This document shows, piece by piece, positions 1 through 11,181 of a DNA stretch of 64,000 nucleotides; positions within the stretch are counted from its first letter, which is position 1; each line of letters starts with the position of its first letter. Origin of the DNA: Cheiracanthium punctorium. Taxonomy: Eukaryota; Arthropoda; Arachnida; Araneae; Cheiracanthiidae. Where the stretch lies: contig JAWZYV010016967.1 of assembly GCA_038373885.1 (NCBI GenBank), positions 124,001 to 188,000 on the forward strand, given 5' to 3'. Under the pieces are notes generated by a model. The model was not told where the DNA came from. It worked only from the letters and a program-made list of their open reading frames with translations, and did no database searches. The position numbers and the translations under genes were made by a program.

Positions 1-939
1 ATGAGATAGGTAATTACATAAAATTTTTTGTCGCTTAATTTTCATGCTTTTTAAACAAAGTTTGAAATATCTATCAAGGTTTAATTTTCTTATTTAGAAA
101 AATGATATGAATTTTAAGTAAATGATTTATGTAGATATTCTTTATAAATCGGAGAAGAAAAAACGTTCCAATGTAGCTAAATTAAATGCAAAAAAGCAGA
201 ACAATACGAAACATTTCAGATTAACTATTATAACCATATCGGCTAGTGAAAAAGTATCTGAATTGGTGCACACATGAAATTAAAGGAATTAATTTCTACA
301 TTACTTTTCTTTTTTGTAAAACAGTTTAATTTATCTATGCTAGTTAATTATATTATAGCAGTGTTTTTCCATATTCAGTGGGATAGTTATATTTAAGGAA
401 ATATTTTCAGAAATAAAGCTTGTACAAACTAGAAAATCAACTATGTTTAGTCTTCTCTTCCATATATTGTTTGCTTTAAAAATTATCTGTCTTAAAAAGA
501 CCCCTGCCCAAGGCACACTCCTAGACAGATGCCCCTTGTGCAGTCTTGCCATAACACCAAACAAATTATCTGTTCAACTATTTTTATTTAATTTCTATCT
601 ACACCGTTTTTTATTATTAGTATTTTAAAATTTTACCAAAGTCTCTTAAATTTAACAAAATTACACATGACTTTTTTCTATTAAAGATTCTACTTTTGTT
701 TCTTAGTTTTAAAAATGATCAGTATTCAGTGAAATTCTAAAAAATGCACCATGTTTGACACACTGATTCGCTCATTTAATATGGGGTATTGTTTAAACTT
801 TGTACAGATTAAATAAACTTTACTGTACCAAGTTGATATTAATGGAGCTCACATTACTGTAAGAAAGCCTTACTTTATTTGTTGATTAAAAATGTTGATG
901 ATTTTTACTTATTTCTTAGTTCTTGTGTTTTATTTTTAG
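1..939. other. AT-rich intron sequence upstream of the first visible ZnT6 exon
   Basis: No exon, repeat pair or RNA gene is recognised here. Short open frames at 340-628 have no recognisable protein similarity. By position it is intron of the zinc transporter gene. Confidence 0.5.
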
Positions 940-1042
940 TAACTATCACAGTGCTGATGCCATGGCTGGTATTTTCATTTCAACGTTGAACTGTATAACT
1001 ATGTACCCTATCTGTGCCTACAGCGCAAAGATTTTATTACAG
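940..1042 (+). CDS. SLC30A6: ZnT6-like zinc transporter, internal exon (TM region)
   Basis: First visible exon of a gene whose further exons are at 2942-3058, 5229-5333 and 9095-9577. An AG ends at 939 and a GT donor starts at 1043. After one leftover base it encodes 34 residues, NYHSADAM...TMYPICAYSAKILLQ, which align with the last transmembrane stretch of vertebrate ZnT6, where TMYP...VYSGKVLLQ is the matching piece. ZnT6 belongs to the cation diffusion facilitator family. It is known to pair with ZnT5 in the early secretory pathway to load zinc onto enzymes such as alkaline phosphatases, and ZnT6 itself lacks the full zinc-binding site. That role is family knowledge, not visible here. The N-terminal exons must lie left of position 1. 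It leaves in phase 0, which matches the next exon. Confidence 0.88.
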
Positions 1043-2941
1043 GTTTGAAATTTGTTTGATTTATTTGAAATAATATTATTGAGAAACGTTTTGTTCAGTA
1101 CAAATATAATATTTCTGGATCCTACCGTGCTTATTATGATTTTCAGTTTTAATAAATGAAATTGTCTTGCTTCTGTTTTCAAACCCTCTTGTTATAAATT
1201 TAGTGTATTTTTGCAATTTGATTTCCAATTTAGTTAAATGAATGCATGTTTTCTACATTTTTTTACATAAAAATCCAGCAAGAGTTTTTGGTAAATGCAT
1301 TCTCCATTCCACTTGGAAGCACAAATTATTTATTAAGATTACATCTTATTGTAGAAACCTTACTGTTTATTTTGGGAATTAAAAGTTACTGAAAACATTT
1401 TCTTAAAAAAAAAAAGGGGGGGGGGTTGAAGGTTTTGGAAATAGGATAAGACAGCATCAAAGTACTTAAATTAGCTTTAGCATCTTGGTTTAAAAAAAAA
1501 TATAGGTTTGTATTAACAATTTGGAATGTTTTCTGAGGTTTTTATCACTCATAGCTGTGTATTTTTTGGCAGAGATTAAAAAAAATAGAAAAAAGAACAC
1601 TTATCAGACATATAAATCAAATTCTGATAATCCCTGTATATAAAATTCTGAGGAAAATTAAATAATGAAAAATAAGTAAATAAATAAATAAATGTTCATC
1701 TGCTTCATATTTGCCAAATTTCATAGATCTTTCATAGTTTCTATAGGAATCTTTGTTGACTTTAAAAACTTCAGACAAGCCCCATCTGTACCCCAAAACA
1801 AATTTTCACTTAAATTTTTATGCTGAATTCCAGATTGAGTACAATGTCGTAATACCAGTCACATATTACCATAAGATCCACAGACTATTCTTTAGTGTTT
1901 ATGCCAATCTGCCTTTAGATCAGGGGAAACAAATAATTTTCACCTTTGCATACACAAATTTATGCTTAATGTACATTTTGGGATTTTTTAATGTATAGTG
2001 TGTAGCTTCTAAAGAAATCCTAAAAACTCCTGAAATTTTAAGTTTATGCTCCTGGAGCTGCTTGAAAAGTATTGTCAAGTGGGTTTATGTATTTGAAAAA
2101 AAAATTCTTAAATCAAAATCGTTTTATTAAAAGTTCACTTTCAGCTAATAACTTTTTTTTTTTTTTTTAATAGAGACTTTTTGCGAACTTGAATCCCCCT
2201 AAGAAGATATTAAAAAAGCTAGGGAATTTGCTGAAATAATAAGTTTTGTATAATGCTTCAATTTTTGAAAAGTTGATCCTTTAATAAAATATTGTTGCAG
2301 CAATATCCTTTGATTTTCCATACTTCATTTCAAAATTTTGTGTTTCTGATTTTTCTCTGTGCAACTTCCAGCAGTAATCAGCTATTAATAAGCATTTTTT
2401 TTAATTATGTAATATTCTAAACCATTCAAGAAAATAAATTTTATGCATTTTCTATCATTTTTATTTCGTATTAAATTTATATGTATCAGACCTATTCAAA
2501 AATAGTCTCTTTGTAGAAAACACATGAAATTGCTTATGTATGGAAATTTTATTCTATTGGATGTTGCAAATGTCATGTTTTGGCCCATGCCTGTCTTTTG
2601 AGTTAAGATTTTTTTTTTTTTAATTTTATGTTAGTAACACAAAAGCATTTTTTAATTATAACACTATATTATTGTTGCATGAGTTCAATATGAGTGAAAA
2701 TGGTAACATTAAATCACATTTTAATCAACTAATTAAATATACATATAAAAATTTTCAAATTAATTCCTTTTTATCATTTTGGTGAAATGTGTGTTAATTC
2801 CTCTACGATTTTTCAAAACATTAATTTAGATATGAATACTTATTACAAAAATTGTTAATTGTTAAATACTTTTTTAATACAGTAATTGCCTTGCTTAATC
2901 AATATGGAATTTATACAGTTTTTTCATTACGTTCTTTTTAG
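1043..2941 (+). other. ZnT6 intron, no recognised content
   Basis: AT-rich intron with homopolymer runs, for example an A/G run near 1404-1426 and T runs near 2152-2169. The 81-codon open frame at 1753-1998 has no family features and lies between two exons with matching phases, so it is not counted as coding. Confidence 0.6.
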
Positions 2942-3058
2942 GGAACACCACCCCATGTTACTGATTTACTTGACAAGTGCCTGCGTGAAGCTTCAACTTT
3001 TGATGGTGTTTTAGAATTTAGAAATGAACATTTTTGGCTTTTAGGATTTGATAAAATT
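2942..3058 (+). CDS. SLC30A6: ZnT6-like zinc transporter, cytoplasmic-domain exon
   Basis: An exon of 39 codons in phase 0, bounded by a T-rich tract plus AG at 2940-2941 and a GTATGT donor at 3059. It reads GTPPHVTDLLDKCLREAS, then TFDGVLEFRNEHFWLLGFDKI. This is the start of the cytosolic C-terminal CDF domain. The TPPHV and GVLE.RNEHFW.LGF blocks are strongly conserved in ZnT6 and set it apart from other CDF members. Join phases agree with the exons on both sides, so no frameshift is needed. The GNEHFW-type block is the clearest single diagnostic of the family in this window. Confidence 0.92.
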
Positions 3059-4039
3059 GTATGTATATTGATTTTTGCATAAATAAATCAAGAATTCATG
3101 TAAAAAATAGCATGCTTTATTTTTAGACATGTTGATTGAAACAGCTTTTTTGATTTGATGAATGAAAATTTCTTCAGTTTTGTGCTCATTTTTGTATATT
3201 TCTTTTTGTGTACAGCTTTATTTAGATTGAAAAGTGTTTATGATTTCTGTTTGTCTGTCTGTCCGTGTTCTAACTGCCTTAAATATGCATCAGTTACTGC
3301 AAAATTTATATATGTTATTTATTTTAGTATTATAATTTTGCTCTTTGCCTAAATACCCTACATCCTAAGTATATTACCATGCATTCTATTGAAAATGGTG
3401 TATGTAGCATTCATAGATCTTTTACAGGAGGACTCAAAAGAATTCCAATACATTACACACTATGTGCAATCATTCTTCAAAGTGTAATTTAGATATATTT
3501 GGGTATTTCAAACAAAACAAACTTGATATTTGTTATTAAGGATTGCAAGATAAAGCTGTCCATCGAAAATGGTTCATCTATCATTTATAGTTTTTTTACA
3601 GTAGCATTCAAAAGAATTCCAGTACATTATGGTCTATGGCATGGTAGAAATATTCATTCTTTAACCACAATACAATAAGTATATATAAACATTTTAAACT
3701 GTTTACTCTTCAGATAAAGCTGGAAATAAATTTTAAAGTTCTTTTACAGAGTCTTGCAAAATTAAATTAATAGTGACATTCAGCTTTCTTTATCTTAAAA
3801 ATTTTGCCAAAATATAAAGGTCCTGGGTCCAGTTTTGGGGGCATTATTTTTGTTTTCCATGCCAAACTTAGCGATTAATTGCCAAAACTGGCAAGCCTTG
3901 GTGACTTTTTGCATTTAATCTAGCAACCCTTGAAAAGTGATTCGCCCTTTCACCAGGCAGATAAAAACCTTTGTCGAAAATTAACAGCACTCAAGAGCTA
4001 AAAAGTACGTGTAAAACACCTTTTTTGTCAACTACCCCC

Positions 4040-4895
4040 ATCAAGGTCGATTTTTAAAAATTCTTGAAAAAGATTTTTATGAATTTGTGTTCGTTACATT
4101 TTAACAGACTACTTTTATGGCTGTCTTTATTTTCCTTCGATATATGAAGACAAATATAAAAATAACATTTTGGACACGAATTCTAAAAAACCCAGAAAAT
4201 GGCTTTTAGGCATTTGTGTTCACTACATTTTAAAGCAAGAATTTTATGGCTGTCTCTATTCCCCTTTGAGATATGATGGCAAATTTGACAACAACATTTT
4301 GACCTCCTAATGCCCGTTTTCATATGAATTTTAAAAATCCTGAAAATGATTTTCAGGTATTTATGTTAGCTATAAAATTCTTGCTTTAAAAGTAACTATC
4401 TTTTCTTTCCTCTGTGATATGAAGGGAAATGTGAAAAGAACGTTTTGGCCCCTTACTACTGTTCAGGTGTAAATTCTAAAAATACCATAAAATGATTTTT
4501 AGGTATTAGTGTTACATTTTAAAGCAAAAATTTTACAGATGTCTCTTTTTTCTTCAGAGATATGAAGGGAAATATGAAAAGAACATTTTGGGCCCCTTAC
4601 CACTGTTTGGGTGCGAATTTTAAAAAACCCTGAAAATTGGTTTTTAGGTATTTCTCCTAGTTACATTTTAAAGCAAGAATTTTATGGCTGTCTGTTCTTT
4701 CTTCTGAGATATGAAGGGAAACCTGAAAACGTAGCCACCCTTGCTTGGGTAAGAATTTGTAAAAATCGCTTCTTAAATGACGCCTTAGGCACAAAAACTA
4801 TAATCTCCTGAAATTTCATGTCAGTATCTCTGGTAGATTTGGCTAGATGTTGATCGTCAATCAGTCAGTCAGGTCATCATCCTTTATATATAGAG
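4040..4895 (-). repeat. Helitron-type minisatellite, about five units of 140-155 bp, with terminal TCTCTATATATAAAGG end
   Basis: Diverged direct repeats begin near 4040, 4169, 4322, 4471 and 4614, with a partial unit near 4748. Each carries the sequence AATTTTAAAAA.CC.GAAAAT, then an AAAGCAAGAATTTTATGG block, then GAGATATGAAGGGAAA. The array ends at 4895 in what reads on the minus strand as TCTCTATATATAAAGG followed by GATGATGACC. That resembles the 5' ends (TC plus A/T-rich) of arthropod Helitron-like elements. One related unit in the opposite orientation occurs at about 24303-24480. It lies in a ZnT6 intron. The Helitron assignment is inference. Confidence 0.55.
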
Positions 4896-4899
4896 ATTA

Positions 4900-5080
4900 C
4901 TGTATATCCCAGTGTTTAACACGCTCTGGCATATAACACGCATCAGTAAATGTAGGATATGTTAACCAATTTATTTTATATTCTATATTCTGCATTTGAT
5001 GTTTGGTGTATAACACGCATGCGAAAAAATTAAGTTATTTTTTGAAGTTGAGAGTGCATGCTATACCCCAAGATATACAA
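4900..5080. mobile_element. Decayed pogo/Tigger-like MITE
   Basis: The two ends form an imperfect inverted repeat: CTGTATATCCCAGTGTTTAA at the left and, read inverted, TTGTATATCTTGGGGTATAG at the right. Internal AACACGC/GCATGC repeats resemble the TATAACACG repeats of the clearer Tigger-like element at 15361-15886. No clean TA duplication remains. Confidence 0.4.
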
Positions 5081-5093
5081 TGTTAAATTGTTC

Positions 5094-5125
<32 letters not shown>

Positions 5126-5228
5126 ATTTATTATTGAAAAAAAAAGTAAGTCAATGGAATTGATATTTGTTTATTAATTGAATATATTTTTATTCTGTTA
5201 TCATTAAACTCTTCTTGTTACTTTACAG

Positions 5229-5333
5229 ATTGGTACGCTTCATGTCCGAATACGCAGAGATGCAAATGAGCAAATTGTTTTATCACATTTATTAAACAAA
5301 CTGTCATCGCTAGTTTCTGATCTCACAATTCAG
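5229..5333 (+). CDS. SLC30A6: ZnT6-like zinc transporter, cytoplasmic-domain exon
   Basis: An exon of 35 codons in phase 0. The acceptor is CTTTACAG ending at 5228 and the donor is GTATAC at 5334. It encodes IGTLHVRIRRDANEQIV followed by LSHLLNKLSSLVSDLTIQ. The HVRIRRDANEQ.VL.H block matches the second beta-strand and helix of the ZnT6 C-terminal domain. The intron before it (3059-5228) contains a minisatellite of Helitron type and a pogo-like fragment, and that after it is 3.8 kb. Confidence 0.93.
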
Positions 5334-6352
5334 GTATACAAATCGGTACATATCATGAAAAGTTTTGAATAACTTTTATACATTTTTAAATTTGTGTAGC
5401 TTTGCAGTTTTGTTAAAAATGATTATTTTATAAAACAAATTAACTATGTATAAAGGTTAGTTTTTGTACATTTAAAATAATTCCCCTGATTTATTATTGT
5501 GTGTTTAGTAATTAGTATTTTATAAAATATTATTTGTTGTGTCCTCTGTCATTTGTTGTACTATGTGGATGCCTTTTATTCTTCAAATTAGCCTGAAGAA
5601 GACCAAAATGAAACTCAAAAATGTAGATTATTTAAAAAAAAAAAAATAAATAAAAATAAATACACACAAGCATCACAGAACTTGAACAGCTTTAGAAACT
5701 AAATAATATTAAAAAGAAAAAGTACTGCTTCAAAATACCATGCACTTTTTAGAAGTTACCTGTATGTCATGTGCAAATTAAGAAAAGAATCTTAAACAAA
5801 AAATTTGCCTTACATAAGGAACCAAGGGGCTATATATGCAGAAAAATATTGCAAAATACCATATTTTAAAGATGTTTATCCTACAAGTTTCATCACTGTT
5901 ACAAGTTGATAGTTTGTAAGATTGAACAATCAGTTTACGAAGAGCCATTTAGAATTTTTTTAAGTCTAATATATTGAACTCTTTATAAAGCTGTTCAAAA
6001 GTTGCATTATTTCTTAAAAGAAAGAGTTCCATTAAGGAAAAAATTTAAAACATGGGAATAGAGTGGTTTTTGCAAATTTTGTTGTGATACTGTAACCTTT
6101 TATAGTATTGCTGTAACTTAATCTTGTTATTTCAAAATTTACACAACAATGGAACCATCACCCAACTTTGCAAAATATTGTATGCCAGTTTATGTCTCTA
6201 AATTTTTTTTTTTACAGTGCATGAACATATTACATAAATATATTATCATTCGCATAATCACCTCCATACAAAATTTAACTGTACCAAATCTCCCACCAAT
6301 CCATTCACGTGATATGCTACAAAGATTTTCCTTAGCATATTTATATGTGGAC

Positions 6353-6422
6353 TAGCTGCATGCCTGTTTTTCACACAGTAGGAAATGAATACTCTCCAAA
6401 AATATGATTGTAACTACTGTGA

Positions 6423-6458
<36 letters not shown>

Positions 6459-6660
6459 GGTTTTTGTTGAAACTATCAAGCACACATTAATGCAATGTAG
6501 GCTTATAGTTTAGTTAGTTGTAAGATAACCACTGAAAAATTATCAATAGACCACTTTTAATTTCACGAAATAGTTATTAACGTGGTATACTGTACTTTAA
6601 TCCATATTAACCTAACTAGTATACTAATACTATCTATTATTTATACTACATTTTATACTA
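6353..6660 (-). mobile_element. Helitron-like 3'-end remnant
   Basis: On the minus strand it ends ...GGCATGCAGCTAG, the CTAG-type terminus of many arthropod Helitrons. Internal sequence around 6514-6560 (GTTAGTTGTAAGATAACC and flanks) matches 45740-45800 in a second copy. A 35-A run at about 6424-6456 interrupts it. It lies in a ZnT6 intron. Confidence 0.5.
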
Positions 6661-7419
6661 CTTACATATATTAATATTATTTATCTTTGTTTTCCCCTCT
6701 TTAATTCTCAATTTAAAGAAACAAAACTTACATATTTGAAACCAATGGTGTCTTTCCTACTCTTTGATGATTCTTTGCAATTTTTGCATTAGCATAAACG
6801 ATAAACATTTTTTAGAATGGCTGCCTTTAAAACACCTCTCCATATATTTTCTAGCATAATTCTTGTTAGATTGGTGACCCAGGTAGTTGAGTCTGGCTAT
6901 TTCGCAGAGTAGTTTTCAAATGGAGTAATAGTGAAACTTATGACATTGAAAAGCTCACTTGCAACAGAGCTTATTAAAGTTAATTTTGAGATGTTGTGGT
7001 TATGCCTAGCTAATTAGTATTTCAAACATTTTTCAGAGCATTTTTGCTAATGACATAACTTTTGTGCAAGAACTTGTTAAGTTGCTAGAATTCAGCCAAA
7101 AAAAAGTATATTTAATACATATATATATACACTGCCAAAAGTTGTCAAAACTTGGCGACATTTTGCACGATTTTTGAGAATACATATGACGGCCGTCGTC
7201 AAGCCTATAACGAATACTATGCATTCTGTAAATTAGTATTTACTCCCTTGTGGTGACTTTTGCATTTCCCACAATTTAAAAAAATGCAAGCTTCCTTTCA
7301 TTATTATGGTTGCTGAAAAATCATCATAGTGCTCAAAAATCACTAAGGTTAGCTCATGCATTAAACAAACTACTTAGAATTTTTATAATAGTAAATTTTT
7401 ATGTCAAAGCTTTTGAAAT

Positions 7420-7880
7420 CTAATTAGATTTCTAACTCCTTTTCAAACTCATGACGTCAAAATGACACTATTCTCAGTTGGATATCTTACATGAATTCAT
7501 GAAAGAAGAAGAAAAAAAAAACAAAAACTCACTTTATTTTACTTTTCTACAGCATATGATAATCTAGAACTTTATTATTTCGCTCATGGTGTAATATTTT
7601 GTCAAAGCTTTGTAACCTGATTAGGATTTCTAATGCATTTTTAAACTTGTGACATCAAAATGATGTTTATTTCATTTGTGATATGCCACTTTCTTTATAG
7701 TAATGTGTATGGCCAGCATGTAGATGTATGTCACATGATCATTATTTTACACTGTATTAGGATTTCTAATGCATTTTTAAACTCGTGACATCAAAATGGC
7801 GTCATTTCATTTATGGTATGCCATTTACAGTTATGTCTATCGCCAGCATATAGATGGTATGTCACATGATCTCTATTTTA
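7420..7880. repeat. Diverged tandem repeat, three units
   Basis: Units start with TTAG.ATTTCTAA...CATTTTTAAACT near 7423, 7621 and 7757. The last two, with a spacing of 136 bp, also share CATCAAAATG, CCAGCAT.TAGATG and GTCACATGATC. This is intronic and no coding is seen. Confidence 0.65.
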
Positions 7881-7965
7881 GACTCGGAAACTGAAAACGC
7901 TTTCTAAAGGTGAAAATTATAAAATAAAATAAAATTGTGGAACAATTGAGTTTTTAGAATTTTAA

Positions 7966-8338
7966 AGTTGATTACGGTCTATTCTGTGTCACTGGATATA
8001 GTGAACCTTTGGCTATAATGAATGCAAACCATTAGTCCCAATTCACATACAGTATCTCTGTTCACCCTGGGGGCACTTTGGTTTTAGTGAGCTTCGGATA
8101 TAGTGCAGTGGCGGATTTGTCAGGGGGGGGGCAGTTAGTTTGTCAATGGGGGCGGTTAGTTAGAAGATTGACATATACATTCATTTTATGGAAGTAAAAT
8201 AGGATCTTTTACATTAATTTCTTTTTTCTCGGGGGGGGGGGTGGGGTGGGGTGGGGGGGTGTTCCCCTTTAATCCGCCCTTGGTATAGTGGATGAAATTT
8301 GATGGTCCCCAGAGGTTCACTGTAACCAGGGTTGATTG
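7966..8338 (-). mobile_element. Tigger/pogo-like MITE (CAGTCAACTCC family), interrupted
   Basis: It is an inverted copy of the element at 53481-53666. Shared blocks include AACCATTAGTCCC.ATTCAC, ATACAGTATCT, TTCGGATATAGTG and GATGGTCCCCAGAGGTTCAC. The right end is GTTGATTG followed by TA. Positions 8106-8282 are a younger insertion that splits it. Confidence 0.75.
8106..8282. mobile_element. hAT-type MITE (CAGTGGCGGAT ends) inside the pogo-like MITE
   Basis: Ends CAGTGGCGGATT and AATCCGCCCTTG are inverted with 10 of 12 matches. They are flanked by ATATAGTG (8098-8105) and GTATAGTG (8283-8290), a 7/8 target duplication of hAT length. G runs fill the subterminal parts. Confidence 0.75.
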
Positions 8339-9094
8339 TATGTGAACAGCTTCAAGCTGATCAGTTGAACGGTATGTGAAGGATAAACAGACAAACAAAC
8401 TTTCATATTTATATAATAGATAGATTCACAGCATGAATCATTTATTATGAAAAATATTATATAAGAATATAATATTTTTTGTAATAAATTCATGTTAGAA
8501 AGTCGGCTTTTACTCTATTATGTTTTGAACTGTCAGTGAATGTGTTATATAATAGTAAAAAAAGGCAATTTTATGAAGCTCCTTACTTAATGTGTCTCAA
8601 TGCTGTATCACTCTTAGCACACTTCTCCCTTTTAATGCATATTCTTGATCTTAATGAATCAAATTTCTGGGTTATTCCTGTTCTACTTATTTCCTAGTTT
8701 GTATGAAAGCTTCTCTCAAACTACTATCAGGTAATTTTATTCTAGAACCCCCAGGTGTTTGCAAGGTGTATAAGGGGTTCACTAAAATAATATTGTAGTA
8801 CACTAGGGGTTTACCAATTTCTTTTACATTGTAGAAGGAGTTTGCAGGGAGTAAAAGGTTAGAAATCACTGGTTCAGAGGATTTGTGTGTTATGACCTAG
8901 AATGTCAGGGTATTTAGAAATAATAGTTTGGTGTGCTTGTATAATTTCATATACAAAAATCTATATCTTGATTTTAACTAAAACTGTTTAAATTCAAACT
9001 GTTAAAATTTCTTTATAGTGTTTTTTATTAATTTATTTACTGTATACATAATATATATCTATCTATATATATATCTTTTGATTTCATATTGCAG

Positions 9095-9577
9095 GTTTTT
9101 AAAGATGAATGGGCATGGAGTAGCAGTACACGACAAATTTTAAATGAATCTTTTATGAAATTTCCCCCTGTTCAAGATACCTATGCACTTCCTACTGGAG
9201 TAAATGTTTCTGCTAGCAATCCCAAAGACTCTGCAGTTAGCAGCAGCATATCTACAGCCTCCTCCCCTACATACTCTTACACAAATTTAAAATCTGTGCA
9301 GCAGGCTACACAGCAATCTCACAGCTATTCAGCTATACCTTTACCTCCTTCATTAGGCATTTCCAAGTCATCCCCCAAATCTCAGAATGTTTTGATAAAC
9401 ATGTCGGGTGCTGAGCTAGTGCCAAAACCAGCTACTAGTACAAGTGAACAGTTAAAGACGTACCAGACTGCTTACTACATTCAAAACCCTTCATCACTCA
9501 GCAAGTACTCTAGAGAGCTTAATATAAATCCAACTTTTTCTTCAAACACTAATTCTACAAAATCATATTGGAGTTGA
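9095..9577 (+). CDS. SLC30A6: ZnT6-like zinc transporter, last coding exon
   Basis: The acceptor TTGCAG ends at 9094. The exon begins VFKDEW, which continues the conserved V/IQ-FKD-W junction of ZnT6, and runs 160 codons to a TGA at 9575-9577. An ATG at 9089 lies before the splice acceptor and is not used. After the first 20 residues the protein becomes a low-complexity tail rich in Ser, Thr, Pro, Asn and Tyr, as in other ZnT6 proteins, where this cytosolic tail is long and poorly conserved. No transmembrane segment or catalytic motif is present in the tail. It is followed by AT-rich sequence that should be the 3' UTR. Confidence 0.92.
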   Translation, partial: VFKDEWAWSSSTRQILNESFMKFPPVQDTYALPTGVNVSASNPKDSAVSSSISTASSPTYSYTNLKSVQQATQQSHSYSAIPLPPSLGISKSSPKSQNVLINMSGAELVPKPATSTSEQLKTYQTAYYIQNPSSLSKYSRELNINPTFSSNTNSTKSYWS

Positions 9578-10692
9578 TAAATTTTTTTAAATACTGCTTG
9601 GACAATGTTAAGTCATAGGCTGTCTGGAAAGTATTTTATGGTTGTCATAAAAATGGCTATGAAAGTGAATTTTAATTCCTAGCCATGCATTAAATGATAA
9701 AATATTTCATTGTACTAAATGACAGTGCACTGGATGCAGATGATTGTGTAAAGATATTTGTTATCAAAATGTATATAATATCCAAAGAGGGGATTTTTCT
9801 TTTACTGCATTTGTTAATGTGACACTGTTGTTTATGATGACAGAAGTTTTCAAGATTAATGTATTTACTGATGTGATTTTGTAGAATAATGTTTTATGTC
9901 TAAAAGTTTTTTGCTCTATACTTTTTCTTTTGCTCTCAGTGAATCCTATTGAAATTGTGCCAATCAACAAGTATGCCCTTCACTTTTAAAGTGTTTAAAG
10001 GGGAAAAAAATGTATGTTATTGCATTTCAGTTGCTTAAAATTGGATTCTGTTAGATCCAGTCATTGGATTCAATCCAGTTGCTTCAATACATAATGAATG
10101 TTAATCTGAAAATCGTTCAACCATAATTACAGGCGAATTATAATTATCAAGATGCCAATTCAAGAAGTTCAAATAATTATAATATATGAAAGGGCTAATT
10201 TTTAAGGTTGCTGTAAGCCATAAAAAAATAATTTATTTATTGCATATTTATCATTGAATGTAATTAGATATTTATAACACTTCTAATTTCTAAGGCATGT
10301 TTGTAAAAAATTTATTAACTGTAAAATTTCATTAAAGGGAAGTAAACCAGTGTGTAAATCACTAGTTCTTTTATTAATATATGTAATATAAGCAGACTTA
10401 TTTGTCGAAGTACATAAACTTAAAAGCCCACAAGTCCAGGTTTTGGAGGTTTAAGAAGTTTCTAGAGTTCTATAACCAATCATGAGGACAATATTTTCAA
10501 TCTTACTGTGAAAAGTGTAAAGATTTTTTGCAAGGATCTAATTTTTTTAGTGAAGGCTTAACCTCCTTTACAGTAGTTTAAAGTGTAGAGATAAGCATCT
10601 ATCCAAATTGATTTAAGCTATCAGAGAATCTTTGACTCTCATCTTTTAGGTTTCCTGATGTGTTGCTTGGTGGTTCTACTCTACAACATATT
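9578..10692 (+). other. Presumed ZnT6 3' UTR and downstream sequence
   Basis: AT-rich non-coding sequence after the ZnT6 stop. The open frame on the minus strand at 9764-9970 shows no family feature. The transcript end cannot be fixed from the sequence, since several AATAAA hexamers occur further on, for example near 11449 and 13372. Confidence 0.4.
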
Positions 10693-11181
10693 CTGGGTGT
10701 CCACCCGTGACTAAAAAGGCGACTTTTGCTACTAATTTAAAGATTAGGGAACTTGAGCGACTTTTTTGATCAAGAAAAGTCATTTTCATACTATTTTCAA
10801 GTTTTGGGCTACTTGTACCTTATTCTAAGTGACTCATTTGAAAATCAGATTTCAGTTTTTCTCAACTGCCTGTTCCTTTCAAAGTTGCAACTGATCTTTC
10901 ATCAAACATTCTGATTTATTTTTTTAATTGTGAAACTAAAAATGAATGTATTATATGCTCTGTTATATAATGCGAGAAGTTTTTTAACTTATCATTATAT
11001 TCATTCCTTCTTAAATGAAGGTAAATGACAGTATGTTTATTTCTTAACTACAAGATCATTCAAAAATGCTACTATTTTGGCAACTAAAATTAAGAAAATG
11101 GCTACTAAACTGGCGACTTTTTTATGTCACTGAGGTTACTAATGATACTGTTTTTATCTCCTGACATTAGTGGACACCCTG
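10693..11181. mobile_element. Old hAT-like element (CTGGGTGTCCAC ends)
   Basis: The left end CTGGGTGTCCAC and the right end GTGGACACCCTG are inverted and match at 11 of 12 positions. Internal GGCGACTTTT and GCTACT repeats occur near both ends. No convincing target duplication is left, so it is probably old. Confidence 0.5.

Noticed and set aside
1753..1998. 81-codon frame in the first ZnT6 intron
   Set aside because: Flanking exons join in phase without it and it matches nothing known in ZnT6.
4040..4895. Regular repeats considered as a CRISPR-like array
   Set aside because: Units are 140-155 bp, diverged and contiguous without unique spacers. The genome is eukaryotic.
9764..9970. 68-codon minus-strand frame behind ZnT6
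   Set aside because: It lies in the presumed 3' UTR with no domain or codon-use support.
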